From Rhizobium viscosum (GTDB lineage: Bacteria; Pseudomonadota; Alphaproteobacteria; Rhizobiales; Rhizobiaceae), in NCBI RefSeq assembly GCF_014873945.1, contig NZ_JADBEC010000002.1:1240001-1304000 (forward strand): 64,000 nucleotides of DNA. Reading direction: 5' to 3'. Position numbers and translations under genes: made by a program. Shown here piece after piece: positions 34,342 through 41,948 of the stretch (positions are counted from its first letter, which is position 1; each line of letters starts with the position of its first letter). The notes beneath the pieces were generated by a model, which made no database searches, had not been told where the DNA came from, and saw only the letters and a list, made by a program, of their open reading frames with translations.

Positions 34342-35380
34342 ACGCCGCGATCACCGCCCGCTCTATCTGGTCGTGGCCGCTCCCATTGCTGCCGTCATTG
34401 CAGCGCTTGCGATTGCCGGTGTCCTCATCGCGCTTGCCGGCGCCCCCGTGTTCGAAGCCTATTGGCGTATCCTCACCGGCGCTTTCGGCACGCGGCTTTC
34501 GGCGACGGAGACGCTGACCCGGGCCACACCGTTGATGCTGACCGGCCTTGCCGCAGCCGTCGCCTTCCGCGCCCGGCTCTGGAATATCGGCGCCGAGGGC
34601 CAGTTCTATCTCGGCGCCATCACCGTCGCCGCACTCGGCTCCAAGCTTCTGGCGGGACTGCCCGCAGCGTTGCTTATCCCTGCCCTGCTGGTTGCGGGCG
34701 CCGTTGCCGGCATGGTGCTGATCCTTGTGCCGCTCTGGCTGCGGCTGCGCTTTTCCGTCGACGAAGTGGTCACCAGCCTGCTTTTGAATTTCGTCGCTCT
34801 GCTCTTCGTCTCCATGCTGATCGATGGCGTCTTGAAGGATCCGCTTGCCTTCGGCTGGCCGCAATCCATGCCCGTCAGCGATCACGCGCTGTTGCCGAAG
34901 CTGGTGGCGCGCTCGCGGCTGCATGTCGGCTTCATCATCGCCATCGCCATTGCATTTGCCGTATATTTTCTTCAGTCGCGCACTGTCTTCGGTCTGCGTT
35001 CGCGCGCCGCCGGTCTCAATCCTGCCGGCGCCGTCTTTGCCGGCGTTCCGCTTGGCATGACGCTGGTGAAAGTCGCCTGCCTTTCCGGCGGCCTTGCGGG
35101 TCTCGCCGGTGCGATCGAGGTGATGGGCGTCAAGGGTTATGTAACGACCGATCTCTCGCCCGGCTTCGGCTATTCCGGCATCATCGTCGCCATGCTTGCC
35201 AACCTGCACCCGATCGGCGTGATTGCCGCAGCCCTCTTCACCGCCACGATGTTCGTCGGCGCCGACGGCATGAGCCGGGCGCTCGGCATACCGACCTATA
35301 TTGCCGATGTGACCGTAGCCGTCTCTCTGCTCACCATGCTAATCGCCCTGTTCTTCACCCAATACAGGATCCGCAGATGA
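34331..35380 (+). CDS. BMP-type ABC transporter permease (first)
   Basis: A 349-residue inner-membrane permease related to the nucleoside transporter permeases. It has about eight to ten hydrophobic segments and the family blocks PLMLTGLAAAVAFRARLWNI then GAEGQFYLGA, LLLNFVALLFVSMLIDG and GFGYSGIIVAMLANLHPIG. It overlaps the ATPase gene by 11 bases and the second permease by four. It would pair with that permease to form the channel. Confidence 0.9.
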   Translation: MRLERRDHRPLYLVVAAPIAAVIAALAIAGVLIALAGAPVFEAYWRILTGAFGTRLSATETLTRATPLMLTGLAAAVAFRARLWNIGAEGQFYLGAITVAALGSKLLAGLPAALLIPALLVAGAVAGMVLILVPLWLRLRFSVDEVVTSLLLNFVALLFVSMLIDGVLKDPLAFGWPQSMPVSDHALLPKLVARSRLHVGFIIAIAIAFAVYFLQSRTVFGLRSRAAGLNPAGAVFAGVPLGMTLVKVACLSGGLAGLAGAIEVMGVKGYVTTDLSPGFGYSGIIVAMLANLHPIGVIAAALFTATMFVGADGMSRALGIPTYIADVTVAVSLLTMLIALFFTQYRIRR

Positions 35381-36321
35381 TGGCTCTGATCGACATTGTC
35401 TCCTCTGCAGGCCTCTGGGCCGCCGTGCTGCGCATCGCCACACCGCTGATCTTCGGCACGCTCGGCGCGCTGCTTTGCGAAAGGGCAGGCGTGCTCAATC
35501 TCGGCATCGAAGGCATCATGACCTTCGGGGCGATGATCGGCTGGCTTGCGGTCTTTCATGGCGCCGATCTCTGGACCGGCCTTCTGATCGCAGCGTTCGC
35601 CGGCGCGGTCTTCGGTCTGCTGCACGCGCTTTTAACCGTCACCCTTGGCCTGTCGCAGCACGTCACGGGCCTCGGTATCACGCTCTTTGCCTCCAGCCTC
35701 AGTTATTTCATTTTCCGGCTGGTCGTGCCGCTTGCCGGCACACCGCCGACGATCGTGCCCTTCCAGCCGATCGATATTCCCCTCCTCTCCGGCCTGCCCT
35801 TCCTTGGCCCGGCCCTTTTTGCACAGACGGCGCCGACCTATCTGGCGATCTTCCTGGCACTCGCGATGGGCTATCTGATCTTCCGAACGCCACTTGGCCT
35901 GACGATCCGCATGACCGGCGAAAACCCGCATGCCGCCGAGGCGCAGGGCATAGACCCGATCCGGATCCGTTATGGTGCAATCATTGCCGGAAGCGCCTTG
36001 ATGGCGGTCGGCGGCGCCTTTCTGACGCTCTCGGCCTTCAACAGCTTCTTCCCGACCATGGTCCAGGGGCGCGGCTGGATTTCCATTGCGCTCGTCGTCT
36101 TCGCCTCGTGGCAGCCCGGCCGGGCCCTCCTCGGCGCCCTGCTCTTTGCCTTCTTCGATGCCTTCCAGCTGAGGCTGCAGACGGTACTCGGAGGTGTCGT
36201 GCCCTATCAGCTTTTCCTGATGACGCCCTATCTCCTGTCGATTGCAGCGCTTGCCGTGACGGCGCGGCGCGCCCGCGTGCCGCAGGCGCTCATGCAGCCC
36301 TATCGCCGCGGCGAGCGGTGA
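35377..36321 (+). CDS. BMP-type ABC transporter permease (second)
   Basis: A 314-residue permease starting MMALIDIVSSAG, with ATPLIFGTLGALLCERAGVL and LNLGIEGIMTFGAMIG, the hallmark of the second subunit in this transporter class, and FPTMVQGRGWISIALVVFAS near the end. Its start overlaps the first permease stop. It is followed after 36 bases by the cytosine-deaminase-type gene. Confidence 0.9.
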   Translation: MMALIDIVSSAGLWAAVLRIATPLIFGTLGALLCERAGVLNLGIEGIMTFGAMIGWLAVFHGADLWTGLLIAAFAGAVFGLLHALLTVTLGLSQHVTGLGITLFASSLSYFIFRLVVPLAGTPPTIVPFQPIDIPLLSGLPFLGPALFAQTAPTYLAIFLALAMGYLIFRTPLGLTIRMTGENPHAAEAQGIDPIRIRYGAIIAGSALMAVGGAFLTLSAFNSFFPTMVQGRGWISIALVVFASWQPGRALLGALLFAFFDAFQLRLQTVLGGVVPYQLFLMTPYLLSIAALAVTARRARVPQALMQPYRRGER

Positions 36322-36357
36322 TCCCATCCTTAAGAACCACAACAGACCGGTGCCGCC

Positions 36358-37653
36358 ATGTTTGACCTGATCATCAGAAACGCAAATCTTCCCGATGGCC
36401 GCAGCGGCATCGATATCGCCATAGCAAATGGCGAGATCGCCGAGGTGGCTTCCAGGATCGAGGCCGAGGCCGGCGAGGAAATCGACGCAACCGGGCGCCT
36501 CGTCAGCCCACCTTTCGTCGATCCGCATTTCCACATGGATGCAACGCTCTCGCTTGGCCTGCCGCGCATGAACCGCTCGGGTACGCTGCTCGAGGGCATT
36601 GCGCTCTGGGGTGAACTGCGGCCGATCCTGACCCGCGAGGCCCTGGTGGAGCGGGCTTTGCGCTATTGCGATCTCGCCGTCTCGCAGGGACTTCTCGCCA
36701 TCCGCAGCCATGTCGATACCAGCGATCCCAGGCTGGTGACCGCCGAGGCACTGATCGAGGTGCGCGAGAAGGTCGCTCCCTATATCGACCTGCAGCTCGT
36801 CGCCTTCCCGCAGGATGGCTATTATCGTTCGCCCGGCGGCGTTGATGCCCTGAACCGCGCGCTCGATATGGGCCTCGATATCGTAGGCGGCATTCCGCAT
36901 TTCGAGCGCACCATGGCCGATGGTGCAGCCTCGGTCGCAGCTCTTTGCCGCATCGCTGCCGACCGCGGTCTGCCGGTCGACATGCATTGCGACGAGACCG
37001 ACGATCCGATGTCACGCCATATCGAAACGCTCGCCGCCGAAACGGTGCGCTTCGGCCTGCAGGGCCGGGTTGCCGGCTCGCATCTGACCTCCATGCATTC
37101 GATGGACAATTATTACGTCTCGAAGCTCATTCCGTTGATGACGGAGGCTCAGATCAACGTCATTCCCAATCCGCTGATCAACATCATGCTGCAGGGCCGC
37201 CACGACACCTACCCGAAGCGGCGCGGCATGACCCGAGTGCGCGAGCTGATGGAAGCCGGCCTCAACGTTTCCTTCGGCCATGACTGCGTGATGGACCCCT
37301 GGTATTCGATGGGCTCAGGCGACATGCTGGAGGTCGGCCATATGGCGGTCCATGTCGCGCAGATGGCCGGCATCGAGGACAAGAAGAAGATCTTCGATGC
37401 GTTGACCGTCAATTCGGCAAAAACCATGGGCCTCGAAGGCTACGGCCTGGAAAAGGGTGGGAATGCCGATCTCGTCATCCTGCAGGCGCGCGATCCGGTG
37501 GAAGCGCTCAGGCTGAAGGCGAACCGCCTGACCGTGATCCGCCGCGGCAAGGTCATCGCGCGTTCGGCACCGCGGATTGCCGAACTCAATCTCGACGGGC
37601 GCCCGGCAACGGTTGACGGAGCTGCCTATGCACCGATCGTCCCTGGCGCCTAG
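36358..37653 (+). CDS. Cytosine-deaminase (CodA)-family amidohydrolase
   Basis: A 431-residue metal-dependent deaminase aligned with E. coli CodA almost without gaps. Metal ligands are His57 and His59 (DPHFHMD), His210 (MHCDET, with the catalytic Glu213), His242 (SHLTSMHS) and Asp309 (FGHDC). The NPLINIMLQGRHDTYPKRRG block is also CodA-like. The residue after the metal Asp is Cys310, where CodA has Asp314, a position known to shape substrate choice; the substrate may therefore be a cytosine analogue or another ring. The protein is complete: an IS element entered exactly in the stop codon, changing TAA to TAG. Confidence 0.9.
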   Translation: MFDLIIRNANLPDGRSGIDIAIANGEIAEVASRIEAEAGEEIDATGRLVSPPFVDPHFHMDATLSLGLPRMNRSGTLLEGIALWGELRPILTREALVERALRYCDLAVSQGLLAIRSHVDTSDPRLVTAEALIEVREKVAPYIDLQLVAFPQDGYYRSPGGVDALNRALDMGLDIVGGIPHFERTMADGAASVAALCRIAADRGLPVDMHCDETDDPMSRHIETLAAETVRFGLQGRVAGSHLTSMHSMDNYYVSKLIPLMTEAQINVIPNPLINIMLQGRHDTYPKRRGMTRVRELMEAGLNVSFGHDCVMDPWYSMGSGDMLEVGHMAVHVAQMAGIEDKKKIFDALTVNSAKTMGLEGYGLEKGGNADLVILQARDPVEALRLKANRLTVIRRGKVIARSAPRIAELNLDGRPATVDGAAYAPIVPGA

Positions 37654-37659
37654 AGCGTT

Positions 37660-38271
37660 TCATCTTTTGACGGAACCATATCCGGCATTTTCGAGATAGT
37701 TTTGGCATTCGGCGGGCTGGATGGTTTCGACCAGCCTGCCGATATGACGCCATGTGTCGTCGATGGTCCGCTTTTGTGCATTTCTCATCCAGTGTTTGAT
37801 CTTGGAGAAGGCCTGTTCGATCGGATTGAGGTCCGGCGAATAGGGTGGCAGGAACCAGAGCCGCGCACCGGCGGCTTTGATCAATCGACGGATGGTTGCC
37901 GACTTGTGGCTGCCGAGATTGTCCATGACGACGATGTCGCCTGGCTTGAGCACCGGCACCAACTGCTGCTCGACATAGGCGCGGAAGCAGTGGCCGTTGA
38001 TCGGTCCGTCGAAGACACAGGGTGCGGTAAGCCGATCGTTTCTCAAGGCGCCCAGGAATGTCAGCGTGCGCCAGTGGCCATGCGGTGCAAATGCCCGCAG
38101 TCGCTTGCTTTTTGGACCCCAGCCCCTGATCGGCGACATGTTGGTCTTGATCCAGGTCTCATCAATGAAGACCAGCCGTTCGGGATCGAGATGATTTTGC
38201 AGGGCCTTCCATCGCTGTCTTCTGCGAGCGACGTCGGCACGAGCCTGCTCAAGGGCGAACAGCGTTTTTTT
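37660..38271 (-). CDS. IS630-family transposase, C-terminal frame (DDE domain)
   Basis: Continuation of the transposase after a frame change in an A8 run (38265-38272 on the complement). It encodes KTLFALEQARADVARRRQR, then the catalytic triad of a DDE integrase: Asp in VFIDETWIKTNM, Asp in VVMDNLGSHKS and Glu in NPIEQAFSKIKHW. No start codon with a ribosome site lies at the 5' end, so it is expressed only by frameshifting with the upstream frame, or from the internal ATG at 38139, which would miss the first Asp. The stop lies inside the left terminal repeat. Confidence 0.85.
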   Translation of the reverse strand, partial: KKTLFALEQARADVARRRQRWKALQNHLDPERLVFIDETWIKTNMSPIRGWGPKSKRLRAFAPHGHWRTLTFLGALRNDRLTAPCVFDGPINGHCFRAYVEQQLVPVLKPGDIVVMDNLGSHKSATIRRLIKAAGARLWFLPPYSPDLNPIEQAFSKIKHWMRNAQKRTIDDTWRHIGRLVETIQPAECQNYLENAGYGSVKR

Positions 38272-38608
38272 TGAAGCGCAGCCCTTCGTTGCGAATGAAT
38301 TCCCAGATCGTATTGTGCGAGACGGAAATACCTCGCGCGGACAACTCCGCCTTCAGGCCATGCAACGTCAGATGCGGGTTCTCGGCGAGCCGTTGCACAA
38401 TGATATCGCGATGCGGTTCGAGTATCCGCTTGCGATGGCCGCCCATCTTGCCGGGACGAACCGATCCGGTCGCACGATGGCGCTGCGACCATTTCACGAC
38501 TGAAGACGCGGCAATTTCAAACCGCGTCGCCACTGAACGAACGCTTTCGCCACTTTGCACGGCGGCAACAACGCGCTCTCGAAGATCATTCGATATCGGT
38601 GCGGTCAT
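38249..38608 (-). CDS. IS630-family transposase, N-terminal frame (helix-turn-helix)
   Basis: A 119-residue DNA-binding part of the transposase: MTAPISNDLRERVVAAVQSG, VATRFEIAASSVVKWSQRHR and a second HTH in HLTLHGLKAELSARGISVSH. The frame ends 23 bases after the A8 run with the out-of-frame tail KKNAVRP. Seven A's instead of eight would make one continuous protein (RFKKTLFALEQ), so expression of the full transposase needs slippage at the run, or the copy is inactive. Confidence 0.88.
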   Translation of the reverse strand: MTAPISNDLRERVVAAVQSGESVRSVATRFEIAASSVVKWSQRHRATGSVRPGKMGGHRKRILEPHRDIIVQRLAENPHLTLHGLKAELSARGISVSHNTIWEFIRNEGLRFKKNAVRP

Positions 38609-38724
38609 CGGATACTGGCCTCCATCCAGCCAGCATCAATGAATCAGAACAAAACTGATTTGGGAATCGCATTCGATTCAGAAAAACACGGAAACGCTCT
38701 AAAGCTCTTCTTGGGTGAACGCGC

Positions 38725-39741
38725 TCAGCGCTCGCCCTTGACCTGGATCAGATAAGGCGGCGTCAGGCCCGAGGGCATGGCGGGCAAGTGCTGGAGGATC
38801 TTCAGATTGGGATCCAGCGCCCGGCGCAGGTGATCTGCAAGTGCTGCGCAGGCCTTGTCGATATCGTCGGCGAGCAGCGCGTCATAAACGCGCGTATGCT
38901 CTGATATCATCATGGAAATTTCCGCTTCGGTGCGAAGCTTGGCGAAAGTCGAGTGCGTGGCGATGAGGACGCGTTGGCTTCGGCGCACGGCCGCAAGAAG
39001 CACTGTATTGGGGCAGGGCGCGAGTGAATCGAGATGGAGGTCTGCTTCCGCCCGCTCCAGCTTTTCCGGCGACTGCGGATAGGGGCCGAGGGATTTCAAT
39101 CTCTGCCGGCGCTCCTCAAGACCTTCCTTCTCAAGGAAAGGATAAGCCTGCCGCAGAGCTTCCGGCTCCAGCAGGCGGCGCATGTCGTAGTGATGGCGAA
39201 AGACCTTGGCGCTGAGCGGGCCGGCATACCAGCGGTTATTGCTGTCCTGCTCGATGACACCGCTGCGCTCCAGCTGGGTCAGCACTTCATGGGCGATCGT
39301 GCGGCTGACGTCGTAATGCTGGGCAAGTGCCGTCTCGTTCAACAGGAAACGGCCATAGGCAAGACAGACGGCAACGGCATGTTCGACTTCCGGATAGATC
39401 TGCTCCCTTCGGTTGACGACCGGCACGGTGACCGAACGTGGCAGATTAAGACCCGCGGCAAAAAGGTCGCCGCGCTGCGGCTCACCGCCCGGCACGATAT
39501 AGCCGCGCCCCTCGAAAGTCTGGATCAGGCCTTCCGACAGGAGCCGCCCCAACGCGATACCGGCCGGGATACGGCTGACGTTGAAGGCGCGGGCAATGCT
39601 TGCCTGCCCGAGAATGAGGCCGGGCTCCAGCGCACCCCGCTCCAGATGATCACGAAGAACCTGATAGATCGTCAGATAGATCGGCTCGGACCGCACAGCC
39701 GGGGCCGCGGTTTCAGCCTCCACCCCGCTTGCCATCGTCAT
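38725..39741 (-). CDS. GntR-family regulator with two tandem winged-helix domains
   Basis: A 338-residue protein, about 100 longer than ordinary FCD-type GntR regulators. A first winged helix occupies residues ~20-85 (IYLTIYQVLRDHLERGALEP, ARAFNVSRIPAGIALGRLLS). A second, independent one occupies ~110-170 (RFLLNETALAQHYDVSRTIA, followed by a VLTQLERSGVIEQD helix). An FCD domain follows with histidines in AEADLHLDSLAP, SEHTRVYDA and ADHLRRAL. It overlaps the upstream esterase gene by 29 bases and is the natural regulator of the divergent sugar-transport operon through the 32-bp palindrome at 40759-40790. Confidence 0.88.
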   Translation of the reverse strand: MTMASGVEAETAAPAVRSEPIYLTIYQVLRDHLERGALEPGLILGQASIARAFNVSRIPAGIALGRLLSEGLIQTFEGRGYIVPGGEPQRGDLFAAGLNLPRSVTVPVVNRREQIYPEVEHAVAVCLAYGRFLLNETALAQHYDVSRTIAHEVLTQLERSGVIEQDSNNRWYAGPLSAKVFRHHYDMRRLLEPEALRQAYPFLEKEGLEERRQRLKSLGPYPQSPEKLERAEADLHLDSLAPCPNTVLLAAVRRSQRVLIATHSTFAKLRTEAEISMMISEHTRVYDALLADDIDKACAALADHLRRALDPNLKILQHLPAMPSGLTPPYLIQVKGER

Positions 39742-40702
39742 GTCTGTTCCAAAGCCCGTCTGCCCATTCCCCGATGCGCCCTATCAGCTTGCGGGCGGTT
39801 TTTCCGGCGCGATCCATAATGAAGAAACCATGGATGGTTCCCTGCCATTCCTCGTAACAGACGTCATTTCCGGCGGCAATCAAGCGCTGTGCATAAGCGC
39901 GGCCCTCGTCGCGCAGCGGATCATGGTCAGCGGTGATCAGCAGGGTCGGCGCCAGGCGCGAAAGATCACTGGCGAGCAGCGGCGAGACGCGAGGGTCGGA
40001 GGGTAGCGTGCCGCCCGAAAGATAATTTTCCGCAAACCAGATCATCGTCGACTGTTGCAGTGAAAACCCGTTCGCGAACTCCTGGCGGCTTCCGGTCACG
40101 CCGGAAAGATCGGTAGCCGGATAAATCAAAACCTGTCCGGCAAGCGGGATGCCGAGATCGCGTGCCCTGATCGCCAGCGATGCGCAAAGGCTGGCGCCGG
40201 CACTGTCGCCCGCAAGGATCAGCCTCTCTGCATCAAGCCCGAGTGCCTCTCCTTTTGCTCGAAGCCACAGGAGTGCCACTTCGGCATCCTCCAATGCCGC
40301 CGGAAACGGCGCCTCCGGCGCCTTGCGATATTCGATCGAAAGCACGTTGGCCCGCGCCGCATTGCAAAGCGTTCGCACCGGCCCGTCATGGGTTTCGATA
40401 CTGCCGACCATCCAGCCGCCGCCATGGAAGAAGAGGATGGTCCGCCTGGCGTCGGACCTGCGGTAGAGCCTTGCCTTCAGCTTCATTTCACCGTTTGGGA
40501 TTTCGAGGTTCTCGATACCCGCAACCTCGTCCTTTGCCCCCCAAAGAAGAGCCAGCCGAACCTCGGAATCGGCACGCGCCTCCTGGGGCGAAAGCGTTTC
40601 CAGAGCCGGCCCGCCCAATGCGTCGATCTCCTCCAGCAGGGTTCGATATTCCGGCAGGAGCCTCGATCGATCGACCGGGGCCTGGTTTTCTTGCGGCTTC
40701 AT
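39713..40702 (-). CDS. Alpha/beta hydrolase of the hormone-sensitive-lipase (HSL) type
   Basis: A 329-residue esterase/lactonase-like hydrolase. It carries the HSL oxyanion motif HGGGWMVGS near residue 90, the nucleophile elbow GDSAGASL near residue 155, then an Asp in TADHDPLRDEG and the catalytic His in TIHGFFIMD. The ATG at 40702 (MKPQENQAPVDRS) follows GGAGG by 5 bases; the open frame extends to 40759 but would cross the palindromic operator. It is divergent from a sugar ABC transporter and co-transcribed with the double-HTH GntR gene. In this setting it may open a sugar lactone or remove an acyl group from an imported compound. Confidence 0.9.
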   Translation of the reverse strand: MKPQENQAPVDRSRLLPEYRTLLEEIDALGGPALETLSPQEARADSEVRLALLWGAKDEVAGIENLEIPNGEMKLKARLYRRSDARRTILFFHGGGWMVGSIETHDGPVRTLCNAARANVLSIEYRKAPEAPFPAALEDAEVALLWLRAKGEALGLDAERLILAGDSAGASLCASLAIRARDLGIPLAGQVLIYPATDLSGVTGSRQEFANGFSLQQSTMIWFAENYLSGGTLPSDPRVSPLLASDLSRLAPTLLITADHDPLRDEGRAYAQRLIAAGNDVCYEEWQGTIHGFFIMDRAGKTARKLIGRIGEWADGLWNRHDDGKRGGG

Positions 40703-40758
40703 CAACTCCTCCCGCCGATTGCCTGCCGAGATGGAACCGGAAGATGACAAAAAAGTCA

Positions 40759-40790
40759 ATGATCGAATATTGCATGCGATATTCGATCAT
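40759..40790. promoter_or_regulatory. 32-bp near-perfect palindrome, probable operator
   Basis: Arms ATGATCGAATAT (40759-40770) and ATATTCGATCAT (40779-40790) are perfect reverse complements. The inner 8 bases are T-GCATGC-G, so only one of sixteen base pairs is mismatched. It is centred between two divergent genes (starts 40702 and 40851), ideal for a regulator controlling both directions. The tandem-HTH GntR protein encoded at 38725-39741 is the obvious candidate. Confidence 0.8.
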
Positions 40791-40850
40791 GTTAGCGATT
40801 GGGTATGGCAATGCTGGAAGAGGACTGGCTTGCCCAAACGGGAGGATGTC

Positions 40851-41876
40851 ATGACAATTCGCAGTTTCATTGCTGCAGGCCTTGCATGCTCTGTGGCATT
40901 TGCGCCGCTCGGCGCTTTCGCCTCGGACAACAAGATCGCCTTGGTTCCCGGCGGTCCGCACCCTTATTTTGCGCCTTGGGAACAGGCCGCCGCCGATGCC
41001 GCCAAGGATTTCGGCATCGCCGCGGTCGAATACAAAGTGCCGAGCGAATGGAAGCTGGAGGCGCAGACCGAGCTTCTGGAGAGCCTCGCGGCGCAAGGCA
41101 CAAACGGCTTCGGCGTGTTTCCGGGTGACGCAGTCGGCGTCAACGCCATATTGTCGGAAATGAAGAGCAACAGCATTCCCTCGGTCGCGCTCGGCGGCTG
41201 CGCACAGGATCCGACCGATGTCGGCCTTTGCCTGGCGACCGATGTTTCGCAATCGGCCTATCTCGGCACCAAGGCGCTGATCGAGGCGATGGGCGGCAAG
41301 GGCACGATCGTCCATCTTGCCGGCCTGCTCGTCGATCCGAACACGACGCTGCGTGTCAAGGCGGTCGAAAGGGCCGTCGGCGAAACGAATGGCGCCGTAA
41401 CCCTGCTGCAGACCGTCGGCGATACCGACAGCCAGGAACAGGGCGACCAGAAGATCAATGCCCTGCTTGCCGCGCAGAAAGACAAGATCAACGGCCTGAT
41501 CGCGACCGGCTATATTTCTTCGGTCGTGGCTGCGACCGCGCTCAAGAACCTCGGCGACAAGAAGATCAAGCTCGTCGGCATCGATGACGACAAGATCATC
41601 CTCGACGGAATCCGGGACGGCTTCGTCGCCGGCACCATGGCGCAGAACCCCTATGGTCAGGCCTATATCGGCGCCTATGCGCTGGACCAGATGGCCGGGG
41701 GCTGCAGCGTCAAGGCCGATGCCCCGTGGATCGCCACGCCGCAGACGGCGCATTTCGTCGATTCCGGCACGCTGCTGATCTCCGCCAAGAACGTCGACAG
41801 CTACAAGGACGATCTGAAGGCGCTGACGAAAAAGCTGCAGGCAAGCTTCAAGGACACTTACCTTTCCTGCAAGTAA
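40851..41876 (+). CDS. Sugar-type ABC transporter substrate-binding protein
   Basis: A 341-residue periplasmic binding protein of the RbsB/TorT-like class. The ATG at 40851 follows GGGAGGA and gives a signal peptide (MTIRSFIAAGLACSVAFAPL, cleavage near AFA-SD). Blocks are KIALVPGGPHPYFAPWEQAA, a GTNGFGVFPGDAVG region, LVGIDDDKIILDGIRDGFVA and GTMAQNPYGQAYIGAYALDQ. It heads the operon of two permeases, an ATPase and two sugar-processing enzymes. The downstream enzymes suggest a sugar or sugar acid such as a 6-deoxy-sugar, but the ligand is not readable. A perfect hairpin follows the stop. Confidence 0.9.
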   Translation: MTIRSFIAAGLACSVAFAPLGAFASDNKIALVPGGPHPYFAPWEQAAADAAKDFGIAAVEYKVPSEWKLEAQTELLESLAAQGTNGFGVFPGDAVGVNAILSEMKSNSIPSVALGGCAQDPTDVGLCLATDVSQSAYLGTKALIEAMGGKGTIVHLAGLLVDPNTTLRVKAVERAVGETNGAVTLLQTVGDTDSQEQGDQKINALLAAQKDKINGLIATGYISSVVAATALKNLGDKKIKLVGIDDDKIILDGIRDGFVAGTMAQNPYGQAYIGAYALDQMAGGCSVKADAPWIATPQTAHFVDSGTLLISAKNVDSYKDDLKALTKKLQASFKDTYLSCK

Positions 41877-41883
41877 CAGGAGC

Positions 41884-41910
41884 GGCGCGGGGTTCAATCC
41901 ACCCCGCGCC
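41884..41910 (+). promoter_or_regulatory. Intercistronic hairpin after the sugar-binding-protein gene
   Basis: GGCGCGGGGT (41884-41893) and ACCCCGCGCC (41901-41910) form a perfect 10-bp stem with a 7-base loop between the binding-protein stop and the first permease. No T-run follows, so stabilisation of the upstream mRNA segment or partial read-through control is likely. Confidence 0.75.
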
Positions 41911-41948
41911 TGACCATTCCTATTCCACGAGACCGGTCGTCCGAGCGC

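Larger units (their letters stand above)
37651..38701 (-). mobile_element. IS630-type insertion sequence with TA target duplication
   Basis: The element spans 37653-38699 (1047 bases) flanked by TA duplicates at 37651-37652 and 38700-38701, as expected for IS630/Tc1-mariner elements. The terminal inverted repeats begin GAGCGTTTC (37653-37661) and GAAACGCTC (38691-38699), with weaker similarity further in. It carries two overlapping transposase frames on the minus strand. It sits in the TAA stop codon of the upstream deaminase gene; removing it with one TA restores GCC-TAA. Confidence 0.9.

Noticed and set aside
37660..38608. Reading the IS630 transposase as two independent proteins
   Set aside because: The two frames together form one continuous IS630 transposase with complete DDE residues, so they are best seen as one frameshifted gene.
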